Assembly: GCF_003116095.1 (NCBI RefSeq)
Contig: NZ_LGRA01000013.1
Span: forward strand, 589,515-653,514
Length of the DNA: 64,000 nt
Origin: Azospirillum sp. TSO35-2
GTDB taxonomy: Bacteria; Pseudomonadota; Alphaproteobacteria; Azospirillales; Azospirillaceae
Direction of reading: 5' to 3'
Part shown: positions 7,425 to 16,079 of the stretch, one piece after another
How the letters are laid out: each line of letters begins with the position of its first letter
Numbering within the stretch: the first letter of the stretch is position 1
Program-made: the position numbers and the translations under genes
The notes under the pieces: model-generated
Database searches by the model: none
What the model was told of the DNA's origin: nothing
The model's input: the letters and a program-made list of their open reading frames with translations, nothing else

Positions 7425-8996
7425 ATGCTGTTCGCCCTGCCGTTCCATCGGGCCGCCGCCGCACCGGCGTTGCTGTCGGTGCTGCTTCTTGCCGGTTGCT
7501 TCACCTCGGGCGAAAAGGTCGCGCTGGTGCAGCAACCCAAGACACCGGCGGCCCGCACCATCAGCAGCTTCAGCGAGGCGCTGCGCTGCATGGACACCCT
7601 GCTCGCCGCCCACGGCAAGCACGACATCTACATCACCAGCAACGGCATCCCCGACGCGACCGGCCGCGTGGCCGGCGGCACCAAGGACATGCTGATCACC
7701 GCCGTCAGCCGCATGTCGGAACGCTCCAACGCCTTCCGCTTCGTCGATTTCGAACCGGCGCTGGACGACGTCAACGCGCTCTACTGGATGGTCGGGGTGC
7801 AGCCCGGCTTCCGCGCGCCGTCCTATTACATCCGCGGCGCCATCACCCAGCTGGACGACAACGTCGTCAGCGAGGCGGCGGGGGCCGGGCTGTCGCTGCC
7901 GTCGCTCGACCTCGGCGTGTCGGCCGATCAGGTGGCGTCGATGATCTCCGTCGACCTGAATGTCGGCGAGCTGGTGACGCGCCAGATCATCCCGGGCATG
8001 TCGGCCAGCAACTCGCTCGCCGTGCTCAGCTCGGGCAAGGGCGCCGACGCCGGGGCGCTGATCGGCAAGGCCGGCCTGACCTTCAACGTCTCCTTCAACA
8101 AGTCGGAGGGGCTGCACCAGGCGGTCCGCACGCTGGTCGAGCTCAGCACCATCGAGGTGCTGGGCAAGCTGACGCGCACGCCCTATTGGCAGTGCCTGGG
8201 CATCGACCAGACCAACCCGGCCTTCATGGGGCAGGCGCGCGACTGGTTCGACGCCATGCCGCCGGAGCAGCGGGTGACCTTCGTCCAGCGGACGCTGGCG
8301 GCCGACGGCTATTACGACGGCACCGTGACCGGCGAGTTGAACGAGCAGACCCGCAGCGCGGTGTCGCGCTATCAGGCCGACCATGACCTGATCGCCACCG
8401 GGCGGATCGACTTCGACCTGTACCAGCGCATGCTGGGCCAGCCGTCTGGCCGCCAGCAGATCGCGCCGGAGCGGATCCAGGCGGTCAGCAACGCCGGCGG
8501 CGAGGGGTTGCCGCGCGCCGCCCCGCTTCCGGCCGGCGCCGCGCCCGACCTGATCCTGTCGTCCGACCGTGGGCCGAAACCCCGCTACCGCGTCGGCGAC
8601 CCGCTGGTGGTGCGGGTGTCGCCGACCGCCGACGGTTTCGTCTACTGCTATTACCAGGACACCGCCGGAGCCGTCGCCCGCATCTATCCCAACCGCTTCC
8701 AGCCCGACGCCTTCGTCGAGGCGAACCGGCAGGTCGAAATCCCGCCGGGGACGCAGAAGCCGTTCAACCTGCGCATGGACCGGGCCGGCGACCAGGAGGC
8801 GATCGCCTGCGTGGTGACGCGCGACGAGATGGGCGTGCGCCTGCCCGACCGCTTCAAGAGGGAGGATCTCCAGCCGATCCCCGGCGCCTCGCTCGCCAGC
8901 GTGATGGAGGCGTTCGCCGCGGCGTCGGGCGGAACGGCACGGTCGAAACGCATGGCGATCCAGGTGACGCCGGGGGCGGTCGCATCCGGGGGATGA
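7425..8996 (+). CDS. CsgG/HfaB-like lipoprotein with peptidoglycan-binding and DUF4384 domains
   Basis: 523 aa. The ATG at 7425 is preceded by ggagg (7412-7416) and gives a lipoprotein signal with lipobox L-A-G-C (Cys about residue 25). Residues about 50-265 read as a CsgG-type domain: a D-I-Y-I-T start strand, D-A-T-G-R, M-L-I-T-A-V, Y-Y-I-R-G-A-I-T-Q-L-D-D-N, S-V-D-L-N-V-G-E-L-V-T, and a final helix A-V-R-T-L-V-E-L-S-T-I-E-V-L. In E. coli, CsgG forms the outer-membrane pore that secretes curli subunits. Residues about 290-345 look like PG_binding_1 (D-G-Y-Y-D-G-T-V-T-G-x-L), and about 390-450 like DUF4384 (Y-R-V-G-D-P-L-V-V-R-V, then G-F-V-Y-C-Y-Y). This three-part fusion is unlike plain CsgG. 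The longer reading frame upstream overlaps the DUF4399 gene and is not coding. Confidence 0.8.
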   Translation: MLFALPFHRAAAAPALLSVLLLAGCFTSGEKVALVQQPKTPAARTISSFSEALRCMDTLLAAHGKHDIYITSNGIPDATGRVAGGTKDMLITAVSRMSERSNAFRFVDFEPALDDVNALYWMVGVQPGFRAPSYYIRGAITQLDDNVVSEAAGAGLSLPSLDLGVSADQVASMISVDLNVGELVTRQIIPGMSASNSLAVLSSGKGADAGALIGKAGLTFNVSFNKSEGLHQAVRTLVELSTIEVLGKLTRTPYWQCLGIDQTNPAFMGQARDWFDAMPPEQRVTFVQRTLAADGYYDGTVTGELNEQTRSAVSRYQADHDLIATGRIDFDLYQRMLGQPSGRQQIAPERIQAVSNAGGEGLPRAAPLPAGAAPDLILSSDRGPKPRYRVGDPLVVRVSPTADGFVYCYYQDTAGAVARIYPNRFQPDAFVEANRQVEIPPGTQKPFNLRMDRAGDQEAIACVVTRDEMGVRLPDRFKREDLQPIPGASLASVMEAFAAASGGTARSKRMAIQVTPGAVASGG

Positions 8997-9008
8997 TGTG
9001 GGGCCAAC

Positions 9009-9024
9009 TGTGGCCCGGCTCACA
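9009..9024. promoter_or_regulatory. CRP-type operator upstream of the OmpA operon
   Basis: TGTGG-cccggc-TCACA differs from the CRP consensus TGTGA-N6-TCACA at one base. It lies 91 bases before the OmpA start and 12 bases after the CsgG-like stop. It is 15/16 identical to the reverse complement of the site at 19805-19820. Confidence 0.6.
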
Positions 9025-9114
9025 GAAGGCGGGCGGCGGCGCTGATAGAACGGAGGCAACAGGGCGGACACCGGTTGCGGGACCGCCCAACCCCCTCACC
9101 GCTTGGAGAGTGTC

Positions 9115-9879
9115 ATGCCGACGCACCGTCGCAACTGTCTCACCCGCCTTGTGCTTCCCGCGCTGCTGGTCGTCGGTGCCGTGCCGGCCATGGCGCAGTC
9201 GGTGGAAAGCAGCGGTGGCGGCAATGTCCTGATGTTCGACCGGCCGCCCACCGTCGACGAACTGCGCGAGGTGGTGGCGCCCAGGCCGCGCACCCGCAGC
9301 ATCGAGATCGGTGGCGCCATGGCCAGCAGCGCCGCCCAGCACCGGCGCCCGACCGAGAGCGTGAGCTACCCGCCCGCCTCCCCGGCCGAGCAGGCCACCG
9401 AAACCCCCGCCCCCAAGGCGCCGGCGCGCCACGCGGCGAAAGCGGTGGCAATCCCGGCGGCGGCCCAGCCGGCGGAACGTCAGGCGGCGCCGGCCGAACC
9501 GGCCCAGCAGGCGGCGCTTCCCGCCCGGGAACCGGAACCGGCCGCGCCTGACGCCTTCGGCTTCCGCATCAACTTCGCCTTCAATTCCGCCGACATCCCC
9601 CGCGACTTCCAGCCCTACATCGACGCGGTCGGCGGGCTGATGGAGCAGGACGGCTCGCTGTCCCTGGTGGTGGAGGGGCACACCGACGCCGTCGGCAGCC
9701 CGGCCTACAACCAGGTGCTGTCGCAGCGCCGCGCCCTGGCGGTCGGCGAGTATCTGGTCCGCGTCCACCACATCGACCCGCAGCGCATCGCCGTCGCCGG
9801 CAAGGGGCCGACCGAGCCGGTGATGCCCGACCCCTACGACGGCCGCAACCGCCGCGTCGAGTTCAAGCCCGCGCGCTGA
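9115..9879 (+). CDS. OmpA-family peptidoglycan-associated outer-membrane protein
   Basis: 254 aa. ATG 9115 follows ggagag (9105-9110); the TTG at 9103 would overlap that site and is rejected. A signal peptide (ends ...A-M-A-Q at about 28) is followed by an Ala/Pro-rich disordered linker (about 80-150). The OmpA C-terminal domain follows: F-x-F-N-S-A-D-I, V-V-E-G-H-T-D-A-V-G-S-P-A-Y-N, L-S-Q-R-R-A, then D-G-R-N-R-R-V-E-F. The Asp and Arg of these motifs bind diaminopimelate in the family. There is no beta-barrel, so it is a periplasmic or surface anchor. It heads an operon with the small secreted gene, the DUF4384 gene and the cyclase. Confidence 0.88.
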   Translation: MPTHRRNCLTRLVLPALLVVGAVPAMAQSVESSGGGNVLMFDRPPTVDELREVVAPRPRTRSIEIGGAMASSAAQHRRPTESVSYPPASPAEQATETPAPKAPARHAAKAVAIPAAAQPAERQAAPAEPAQQAALPAREPEPAAPDAFGFRINFAFNSADIPRDFQPYIDAVGGLMEQDGSLSLVVEGHTDAVGSPAYNQVLSQRRALAVGEYLVRVHHIDPQRIAVAGKGPTEPVMPDPYDGRNRRVEFKPAR

Positions 9880-9911
9880 CCCGCGCCCAGACGGTTGCCC
9901 CGGAGGTTGTG

Positions 9912-10235
9912 ATGAGACGCATGGTCCTGAGCCTTCTGCCGATCGCCCTTCTGCTGGCCGGCGAGGCCGGCGCCACCCTGGTGAAGAAGGGCGACGGCAC
10001 CCGCGTCGGGGCCGCACCGGGCGGCGTCGATGTCGGCGTTCCCACCGGCAAGGTCCGCATCCAGTGCTGGCAGGACGGCCGCAAGATCATCGACGAGGCC
10101 GACCTCGCCATCGTCTCGCTCAGCATCGCCAGCCAGTTGAACGGCCTGCGCTTCCGCCGCGGCGGCGACCCGGACGGCTCGCTGTCGGTGATGACCCAGT
10201 CCCGCACCGCCTGTCTGTTGGGCCGGCACGAGTAG
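9912..10235 (+). CDS. Small secreted hypothetical protein (107 aa)
   Basis: cggagg (9901-9906) sets ATG 9912 (GTG 9909 is also possible). A signal peptide ends near residue 22 (...G-E-A-G-A). The mature domain of about 85 residues has two cysteines (in R-I-Q-C-W and T-A-C-L-L) that could form a disulphide, and a D-G-R-K-I-I-D-E-A-D-L core. I recognise no family. It is 32 bases after OmpA and 29 bases before the DUF4384 gene, so it is probably co-transcribed and part of the same envelope function. Confidence 0.7.
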   Translation: MRRMVLSLLPIALLLAGEAGATLVKKGDGTRVGAAPGGVDVGVPTGKVRIQCWQDGRKIIDEADLAIVSLSIASQLNGLRFRRGGDPDGSLSVMTQSRTACLLGRHE

Positions 10236-10264
10236 ACCCTTCCCCCCATCGCCTGGAGGCCGCC

Positions 10265-11437
10265 ATGACGCATCCGTCCGCCCTGCTGCTGTGCGCCGGC
10301 ACCCTTCTGGCGCTCGCCCCCGCCGTGCAGGCGGCGGAAGCGGTGGTCGTCGCCTCGACCGCGCCGGGCTACGCGTTGGGGCAGGTCGTCGCCGACGGCG
10401 CGGCGGTGACGGTGCCGGAAGGCGCCGGCATCATGCTGCTGTTCGCCAACGGCCGCACCTTGCGGATCAAGGGGCCGTTTGCCGGCCCGTCCGACCGCCT
10501 GGCGGCCGGTGCGGACGGCGGCGACCCGAACGCGCCGGCCCGGCCGTCGCTTGGTGGTCTCCTTGGCGGCGAACGCTTTGCCCAGGCCGACGTCGGCGCG
10601 GCGCGGGCGTTCGGCGCTCCCCTGAACCGGGCGGCGGAGCGCGCCTTCGCCATCGATCCCGGCGTTCCCGGCACCTATTGCCTGCCCGTCGGCACCCGCC
10701 CGACGCTGATCCGCCCGCAGGATGGCGGCCTGTCCGGCCTGACCCTGTCCGGCGACGGCAGCACGGCAACCGTTACCTGGAGCGGCACCGAGGGGCAGCA
10801 GCCCTGGCCGGAGGCGCTGCCGCTGCGCGACGGGCTGGAGGTGCGGGTGAGCGGCCCCGACGACACTCCGCGCCACAGCCTCCACCTCCGCCTGCTGGAT
10901 CCGGCGCCGGCGAAGGATGCCGCGCCGGGGGCGGCGCTGGCGCTGCGTCTGGCCGCCGCCGGCTGCGGACGCCAGACGGCAGCGCTGCTCCGGCCGCTGC
11001 GCGACGCGCTGGTGCCGCTCGACCTCTATCTCGCGGCCGAACAGCCGCCGGCCGCCGGCTACCGGCCGGGCGACCGCATCCGGCTGGTGCTGCAGGCGAA
11101 CCGCGACGCCCATGTCTACTGCTACCTGCGCAACGGGCGTGGCCAACTGCTGCCGCTGTTCCCGCTCGGCACCGGCACCAGCGCCCGGGTCGCCGCCGAC
11201 ACCGCGCTGACCTTGCCGGGCGACCGCATGCCGCTGCCCCTGGTGGCGGGCGAGAGCGGCGGCGACATGGAGGTGCGGTGCGTCGCCGCCGACCGCGACC
11301 TCGGCGACGCCCTGCCGGGTCGGGCCGACGCCTTCCGGCCGATGGACGCCGAGACGGTGGCGCAGCTCGACCGCGCGCTGAACGCCCTGCACGACACCGA
11401 CGCGGTGGTGGCCCAGGTCATCCTGCGGGTCCGCTGA
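10265..11437 (+). CDS. Secreted DUF4384-domain protein (390 aa)
   Basis: ggaggc (10255-10260) selects ATG 10265. A signal peptide ends near residue 23 (...A-V-Q-A-A-E). The N-terminal half contains V-x-E-G-A-G-I-M-L-L-F-A-N-G-R-T-L-R-I-K-G-P-F, a pattern seen in periplasmic sensor-like beta domains. The C-terminal third is DUF4384-like: Y-R-P-G-D-R-I-R-L-V-L, then A-H-V-Y-C-Y-L-R-N, then F-P-L-G. It shares this domain with the CsgG-like protein, which suggests the two work in the same assembly. The stop is one base from the cyclase ATG, so translation is probably coupled. Confidence 0.75.
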   Translation: MTHPSALLLCAGTLLALAPAVQAAEAVVVASTAPGYALGQVVADGAAVTVPEGAGIMLLFANGRTLRIKGPFAGPSDRLAAGADGGDPNAPARPSLGGLLGGERFAQADVGAARAFGAPLNRAAERAFAIDPGVPGTYCLPVGTRPTLIRPQDGGLSGLTLSGDGSTATVTWSGTEGQQPWPEALPLRDGLEVRVSGPDDTPRHSLHLRLLDPAPAKDAAPGAALALRLAAAGCGRQTAALLRPLRDALVPLDLYLAAEQPPAAGYRPGDRIRLVLQANRDAHVYCYLRNGRGQLLPLFPLGTGTSARVAADTALTLPGDRMPLPLVAGESGGDMEVRCVAADRDLGDALPGRADAFRPMDAETVAQLDRALNALHDTDAVVAQVILRVR

Positions 11438-11438
11438 C

Positions 11439-13319
11439 ATGCCCGCCGCCCCGGCCGCAGCCGGGAGGACGCCCGCCGCCCTCGCCGGCCGGGCGCTGCT
11501 GATCGTCGCGGGCGCCGCCCTGCTGGCGCTGGGGTTGACGCATCTGGTGCCGCCGCTGCGCTCGGCCGACGAGACCTTCGGCGATCTGCTGACCGCCTAC
11601 CTGTCGCCGCCCCAGCCGCAGCATCCCGGCGTGGCGCTGGTCACGCTGGGGGAGGACAGCTTCGCGACGCTGGTCTGCCGCTCGCCGATCGACCGCGGCT
11701 TCCTCGCCGATCTGATCGGACAACTGGAAGCGGCCGGGGTGCGCGCCATCGGCATCGACGTCCTGTTCGACCAGCCGACGCTGCCGACCTTGGACGAGCG
11801 GCTGCGCCGCCGCATCCTCGACGCGCGGATCCCGGTGGTGGCGATCACCGCCCTGGCCGGAACGCCGCTGACCGAGGCGCAGCGGCGCTTCCTCGGCCGG
11901 TTCCTCGACGGCATGGACCATGGTCACGCCAACCTCGCCAAGGATCCGCTGGACGGGACGGTGCGCTGGCACGTGCCGCGCGGGCCGGACGGAACGCCCA
12001 GCATGCCCGCCCGTCTGGCCGAACTGGCCGGGGCCGCCGTGCCGGAGGCACCGTTCCGCATCGATTGGCGTCCCGGCCCGAGCCCCGGTGTCCCGGCCTT
12101 TCCCACCTACCCGGCGGAGCTGGTGGCGCTGCTGCCGGCGTCGTGGCTGGCCGGGCGGATCGTGCTGATCGGCACCGCGCTGAACGACGTCGACCGCCAC
12201 CGCACGCCGCTGGCGCTGGCCGGCGGGGCGACGCCCGGCGTGGCGATCGGGGCGCAGGTCCTGGCGCAGTTGCTCGACGGACGGCACAGCCCGCGCCTGC
12301 CGCTTGCGCTGGAGGCGGCGCTGGTGGCGGTGACGAGCGCCGCCGGGGTCGCGCTGGCGCTGGCCGGCCTGCCGCTGGCGCTGCTGGCGGCGGCGAGCCT
12401 GCTGTTGCTGGTGGGCGTCTGGGTGGGCGGCGCGCTGCTGTTCGCCGAAGGGGGGCCGCTGGTGCCGCTGCTGGCGCCGTCGCTGGCCTGGGCGGGCGGC
12501 ATCGCGGCGATGGCCGCGCATCTGTCGCTGCGGGAGCGCGCCGACCGCCGCGTCCTGATGCGGCTGTTCGCCAACCACGTCTCGCAGCCGGTCGCCGACG
12601 AGATCTGGCGGGAACGCGCCACCTTCATGACCGGCAGCCGCCCGCGCCCGCAGCAACTGACCGCCACCGTGCTGTTCTCCGACATCGAGGGCTTCACCAC
12701 CGTCTGCGAAAGGCTGGAGCCGGAACCGCTGATCCGCTGGCTGGAGGGCTATCTCGACGCCATGGTCCGCATCGTCGCCGCCCATGACGGCATCGTGCTG
12801 CGCTTCATCGGTGACGCCATCCTGGCGGTGTTCGGCGTGCCGGTCGCCCGCAGCAGCCAGGAGCAGATCGACGCCGACGCCGCGCACGCGGTGGCGTGCG
12901 CCGTGGAGATGGGCCGCGAGCTGGCCACGCTGAACCGGCGCTGGCGGGAGGAGGGGTTGCCGCCGGTCGGCGTGCGCATCGGCATCCACACTGGCCCGCT
13001 GGTCGCCGGCAGCATGGGCGGGCTGCGGCACATGGAATATTCGCTGCTGGGCGACACCGCCAACACCGCCGCCCGGCTGGAGGCCCACGCCAAGACCGTC
13101 GGCGCCCGCTCGTCCCCGCACAGCCGGATCGTGATCGGCGACCCGACCTGCCAGGCGGTGCGCGGCAGCGTCCGCGTGCTGCCGGTCGGCGAGGTCGCGC
13201 TGAAGGGCAAGTCGGTCCCGGTCCGCATCTGGCTGGTCGTCGACGACGCGGCCGGCGCCCCGGCGGAACCGGCCGCCGATCCTGCCCCTGATCCCGTCGC
13301 CGACAGCCAGGGAATGTGA
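11439..13319 (+). CDS. CHASE2-domain membrane-bound class III adenylate/guanylate cyclase
   Basis: 626 aa. A membrane helix (about 17-38) leads into a periplasmic CHASE2 sensor (about 45-280, with A-G-V-R-A-I-G-I-D-V-L-F-D). Three helices follow (about 285-365), then a cyclase domain (about 405-590). Metal-binding Asp residues are in F-S-D-I-E-G-F-T and I-G-D-A-I-L-A-V-F-G, and the transition-state Asn/Arg pair is in N-T-A-A-R-L-E. The usual substrate-selecting Lys before F-I-G-D is Arg here, so ATP specificity is likely but not assured. It is the last gene of the OmpA operon, whose promoter region has a CRP-type site, so its product may feed back through the Crp protein at 17293-18006. Confidence 0.88.
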   Translation: MPAAPAAAGRTPAALAGRALLIVAGAALLALGLTHLVPPLRSADETFGDLLTAYLSPPQPQHPGVALVTLGEDSFATLVCRSPIDRGFLADLIGQLEAAGVRAIGIDVLFDQPTLPTLDERLRRRILDARIPVVAITALAGTPLTEAQRRFLGRFLDGMDHGHANLAKDPLDGTVRWHVPRGPDGTPSMPARLAELAGAAVPEAPFRIDWRPGPSPGVPAFPTYPAELVALLPASWLAGRIVLIGTALNDVDRHRTPLALAGGATPGVAIGAQVLAQLLDGRHSPRLPLALEAALVAVTSAAGVALALAGLPLALLAAASLLLLVGVWVGGALLFAEGGPLVPLLAPSLAWAGGIAAMAAHLSLRERADRRVLMRLFANHVSQPVADEIWRERATFMTGSRPRPQQLTATVLFSDIEGFTTVCERLEPEPLIRWLEGYLDAMVRIVAAHDGIVLRFIGDAILAVFGVPVARSSQEQIDADAAHAVACAVEMGRELATLNRRWREEGLPPVGVRIGIHTGPLVAGSMGGLRHMEYSLLGDTANTAARLEAHAKTVGARSSPHSRIVIGDPTCQAVRGSVRVLPVGEVALKGKSVPVRIWLVVDDAAGAPAEPAADPAPDPVADSQGM

Positions 13320-13498
13320 CAGGGAGTATCGACCGGCGCCGAAGGGGGTGCCGCGCCGGCAGGTGCAGGACCGCGAATTTGCGGATTAGGCTGATTGCGT
13401 GGCTTGGCAGCCCTTTTCCCCGCCGCTAAGCTTTATCGACTGGAAGATCCTTGAAATTCCTGGGTGATGGATTCCTCCACGACGAGGGAGGCGACGGG

Positions 13499-16021
13499 AT
13501 GGCTGAATGGTGGAGCCGGTGCCGGTCTGCCATGGCCGCGCAGATCGCCGCCATGCTGTCCATCATGGTCGCCGTCGCCGGGGCGCTGGTTCTGACCGTC
13601 ACGGTGGCGCAGGCCGCCGGGCCGCCATCCTCCACGCCGTCATCGTCGGCGACGGAAAAGCGCATCGCCCTGGTGATCGGGGTCAACAACTACCAGCACG
13701 CGCCCGAACTGGTGAACCCGCGCAACGACGCCCGCGCCATCGCCGAGGCTTTGCGCTCGCTGGGCTTCACCGTCGAGGAGCAATACGATCTCGACAATCG
13801 CGGCTTCGGCACGGCGTTGCGCGGTTTCGGCATCCGCGCGGCCCAGGCCGACGTCGCCGTGCTGTTCTACGCCGGCCACGGCATTCAGGTCGCCGGCACC
13901 AACTACCTGATCCCCGCCGACGCCCAGCTGGAGCGCGAGCGCGACCTCGTCTACGAGGCGGTGCCGCTGAACCTGCCGCTGGGCGAGCTGTCGCAGGCGC
14001 GCAAGCTGGGGATCCTGATCCTCGACGCCTGCCGCAACAACCCCTTCGTCGACCGGCTGACCCGCACCGGCACCAACCGGCTGCAGGCGCATCCCGGTCT
14101 GGGCCGGGTCGACGACACCCCCAGCGACACGCTGGTCGCCATGGCCACCCGCGCCGACCAGCTGGCGGAGGACGGCACCGGCGAGCACAGCCCCTACACC
14201 GCGGCGCTGCTCCAGCATCTGGCGACGCCGGGGCTGGAGTTGAGCCTGTTCTTCCGCAACGTCCGCGACACCGTCAAGCAGGCGACCGACGGCCGCCAGG
14301 ACCCCTTCATCTACGGCTCGCTCGGCGCCACCCCCTTCTACTTCAACCCGCGCCCGCCCAACCGGCCGCCGCAGTTGCAGGACGTCCAGCCGATCACCGT
14401 GTCCGACCGCGCCGGGCCGGAGCCGTTGCGCATTGCCCCGCCGACCGATCCCGACGACGACCAGCTCTTCGCCCGCGTCACCGGCTTGCCGCGCGGCGGC
14501 AATGTGCGCATCGGCGAGCGCAGCGTGCTGATCGGCGACTACCTGACGGTCGAGCAGCTCGCCGCCACCAGCTTCAAGCCCGACGCCAGCCTGCGCGGCG
14601 ACGCCGGCGGCTTCGAGTTCACGGTGATGGACGGCCATGGCGGCACCGTGCGCGGCTTCGTGCCGATCACCATCCGGCCGAGCAACCGCCCGCCGACCCT
14701 GGTGTCGGCCCGCCGCCTGACCGTCCTGCCCAACCCGCTGCGGATCGAGGCGCCGAGCGACCCCGATGGCGACCCGCTGACCATCACCGTCACTGCGGTG
14801 CCGGAGCGTGGCCAGGTGGTGAACGGCGGCCGTCCGGTCCGCTCCGGCGACAGCCTGTCGGTCGAGACGCTGACCAACCTGCTGTTCGAGCCCGACCGCG
14901 CCGCGCCGGGTCCCGCCGGCACCTTCGCCTACAGCGTCGACGACGGTCGTGGCGGGGTGTCCAGCGCGACGGTGACGGTGGAGATCGGCGAGGCCGGCAC
15001 GCCGCCGCCCGCCGCCGACGCCGAGGAGACGGTGTGGCAGCGGGTGCGGGCCAGCCCCGATCCGGCCGACGCCGAGGCGTTCCTCCGCCTGTTCGGCACC
15101 GGCGGCTACGCCGCGGCGGCGCGCGAGCATCTGGAACGGCTGCGCGCCGGAACGCCGGTGGCCGCGGTGACGCCGTCCGGCAGCGCCGCCGCGCCACCTC
15201 AGAACGTGGCAGCGAACCCGATCCCGTCCACCGCTCCGGCGCCCCCGCCCACGCCGTCCGACCCGACACCGGCGCAGGGCAATGGCGGGGTGCGCAACCA
15301 TGGCAACGGCAACAGCTTCCGCGATTGCGAGACCTGTCCGGTGATGGTCCGGCTGCCGCCCGGCTCGTTCCAGATGGGCAGCGAGAAGGGCGATCCGTCC
15401 GAACGGCCGCTGCACGGCGTCACCCTGTCGAAGCCGGTCGCCATCGGCGTCTACGAGGTGCTGGTCGGCGAATGGCGTGCCTGCGTGCAGGGCGGCGGCT
15501 GCACCGACATGCCGCGGATGACCAACCCCGGCGACGGCACCGCGGTCCACAACATCAGTTGGGAGGACGCCCAGGCCTATGTGAAGTGGTTGAGCCAGAA
15601 GACCGGCCAGCGCTATCGCCTGCCGAGCGAGGCGGAGTGGGAATACGCCGCCCGCGCCGGCACCGCCGGCCCCTACTGGTGGGGCGGCGACGCCGGGATC
15701 GTCGCCGATTGCCAGAATTGCGGCGGCCCGCACGAACCGCTGACCCCGGCGGTGGCCGGCGGCTACAAGCCGAACCCGTTCGGGCTGCACGACATGAACG
15801 GCGGCGTGGCGGAATGGGTCGCCGATTGCTGGAACAAGAACTACAGCGGCGCCCCGACCGACGGCAGCGCCTGGCAGCGCGGCAACTGCCGCAAACGGGT
15901 GCTGCGCGGCGGGTCGTGGCGCAGCGGCTTGGCGGACATCACCGACACCGCCCGCAACTTCTACGACCAGGACGTCCGCTACCTGAACAACGGTTTCCGC
16001 GTCGCCCGCGAACTGAACTGA
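13499..16021 (+). CDS. Caspase-like (peptidase C14) protein fused to cadherin-like repeats and a formylglycine-enzyme-type domain
   Basis: 840 aa. gagggagg (13484-13491) fixes ATG 13499; a TTG at 13451 is rejected. A signal or membrane segment spans about 12-40. Residues about 54-290 are caspase-like: R-I-A-L-V-I-G-V-N-N-Y, catalytic His127 in F-Y-A-G-H-G and Cys178 in L-D-A-C-R-N-N-P. Two beta repeats (about 300-510) carry D-P-D-x-D and D-G-x-G-G motifs like cadherin-type repeats. After an Ala/Pro linker, residues about 615-840 form an FGE-sulfatase/SUMF1 domain: F-x-M-G-S, Y-R-L-P-S-E-A-E-W-E-Y-A-A-R-A-G, G-L-H-D-M-N-G-G-V-A-E-W and L-R-G-G-S-W. In bacteria such domains are often binding modules. 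It is probably exported and involved in proteolysis or surface assembly. Confidence 0.88.
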   Translation: MAEWWSRCRSAMAAQIAAMLSIMVAVAGALVLTVTVAQAAGPPSSTPSSSATEKRIALVIGVNNYQHAPELVNPRNDARAIAEALRSLGFTVEEQYDLDNRGFGTALRGFGIRAAQADVAVLFYAGHGIQVAGTNYLIPADAQLERERDLVYEAVPLNLPLGELSQARKLGILILDACRNNPFVDRLTRTGTNRLQAHPGLGRVDDTPSDTLVAMATRADQLAEDGTGEHSPYTAALLQHLATPGLELSLFFRNVRDTVKQATDGRQDPFIYGSLGATPFYFNPRPPNRPPQLQDVQPITVSDRAGPEPLRIAPPTDPDDDQLFARVTGLPRGGNVRIGERSVLIGDYLTVEQLAATSFKPDASLRGDAGGFEFTVMDGHGGTVRGFVPITIRPSNRPPTLVSARRLTVLPNPLRIEAPSDPDGDPLTITVTAVPERGQVVNGGRPVRSGDSLSVETLTNLLFEPDRAAPGPAGTFAYSVDDGRGGVSSATVTVEIGEAGTPPPAADAEETVWQRVRASPDPADAEAFLRLFGTGGYAAAAREHLERLRAGTPVAAVTPSGSAAAPPQNVAANPIPSTAPAPPPTPSDPTPAQGNGGVRNHGNGNSFRDCETCPVMVRLPPGSFQMGSEKGDPSERPLHGVTLSKPVAIGVYEVLVGEWRACVQGGGCTDMPRMTNPGDGTAVHNISWEDAQAYVKWLSQKTGQRYRLPSEAEWEYAARAGTAGPYWWGGDAGIVADCQNCGGPHEPLTPAVAGGYKPNPFGLHDMNGGVAEWVADCWNKNYSGAPTDGSAWQRGNCRKRVLRGGSWRSGLADITDTARNFYDQDVRYLNNGFRVARELN

Positions 16022-16034
16022 ACAGAAAAATGGC

Positions 16035-16053
16035 CGGCGGAACCCGTCCGCCG
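16035..16053 (-). terminator. Hairpin between convergent genes
   Basis: CGGCGGA (16035-16041) pairs with TCCGCCG (16047-16053) across a 5-base loop. On the minus strand a run of five T follows a few bases later (16026-16030), so it best terminates the gene at 16080-16907. Confidence 0.5.
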
Positions 16054-16079
16054 ACCGAGGCTGGGAGGAAACCGGACGC

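Noticed and set aside
13315..13330. TGTGA word before the caspase-like gene as a fourth CRP site
   Set aside because: Only one half-site matches; the opposite half (GTATC) does not resemble TCACA, and it overlaps the cyclase stop.
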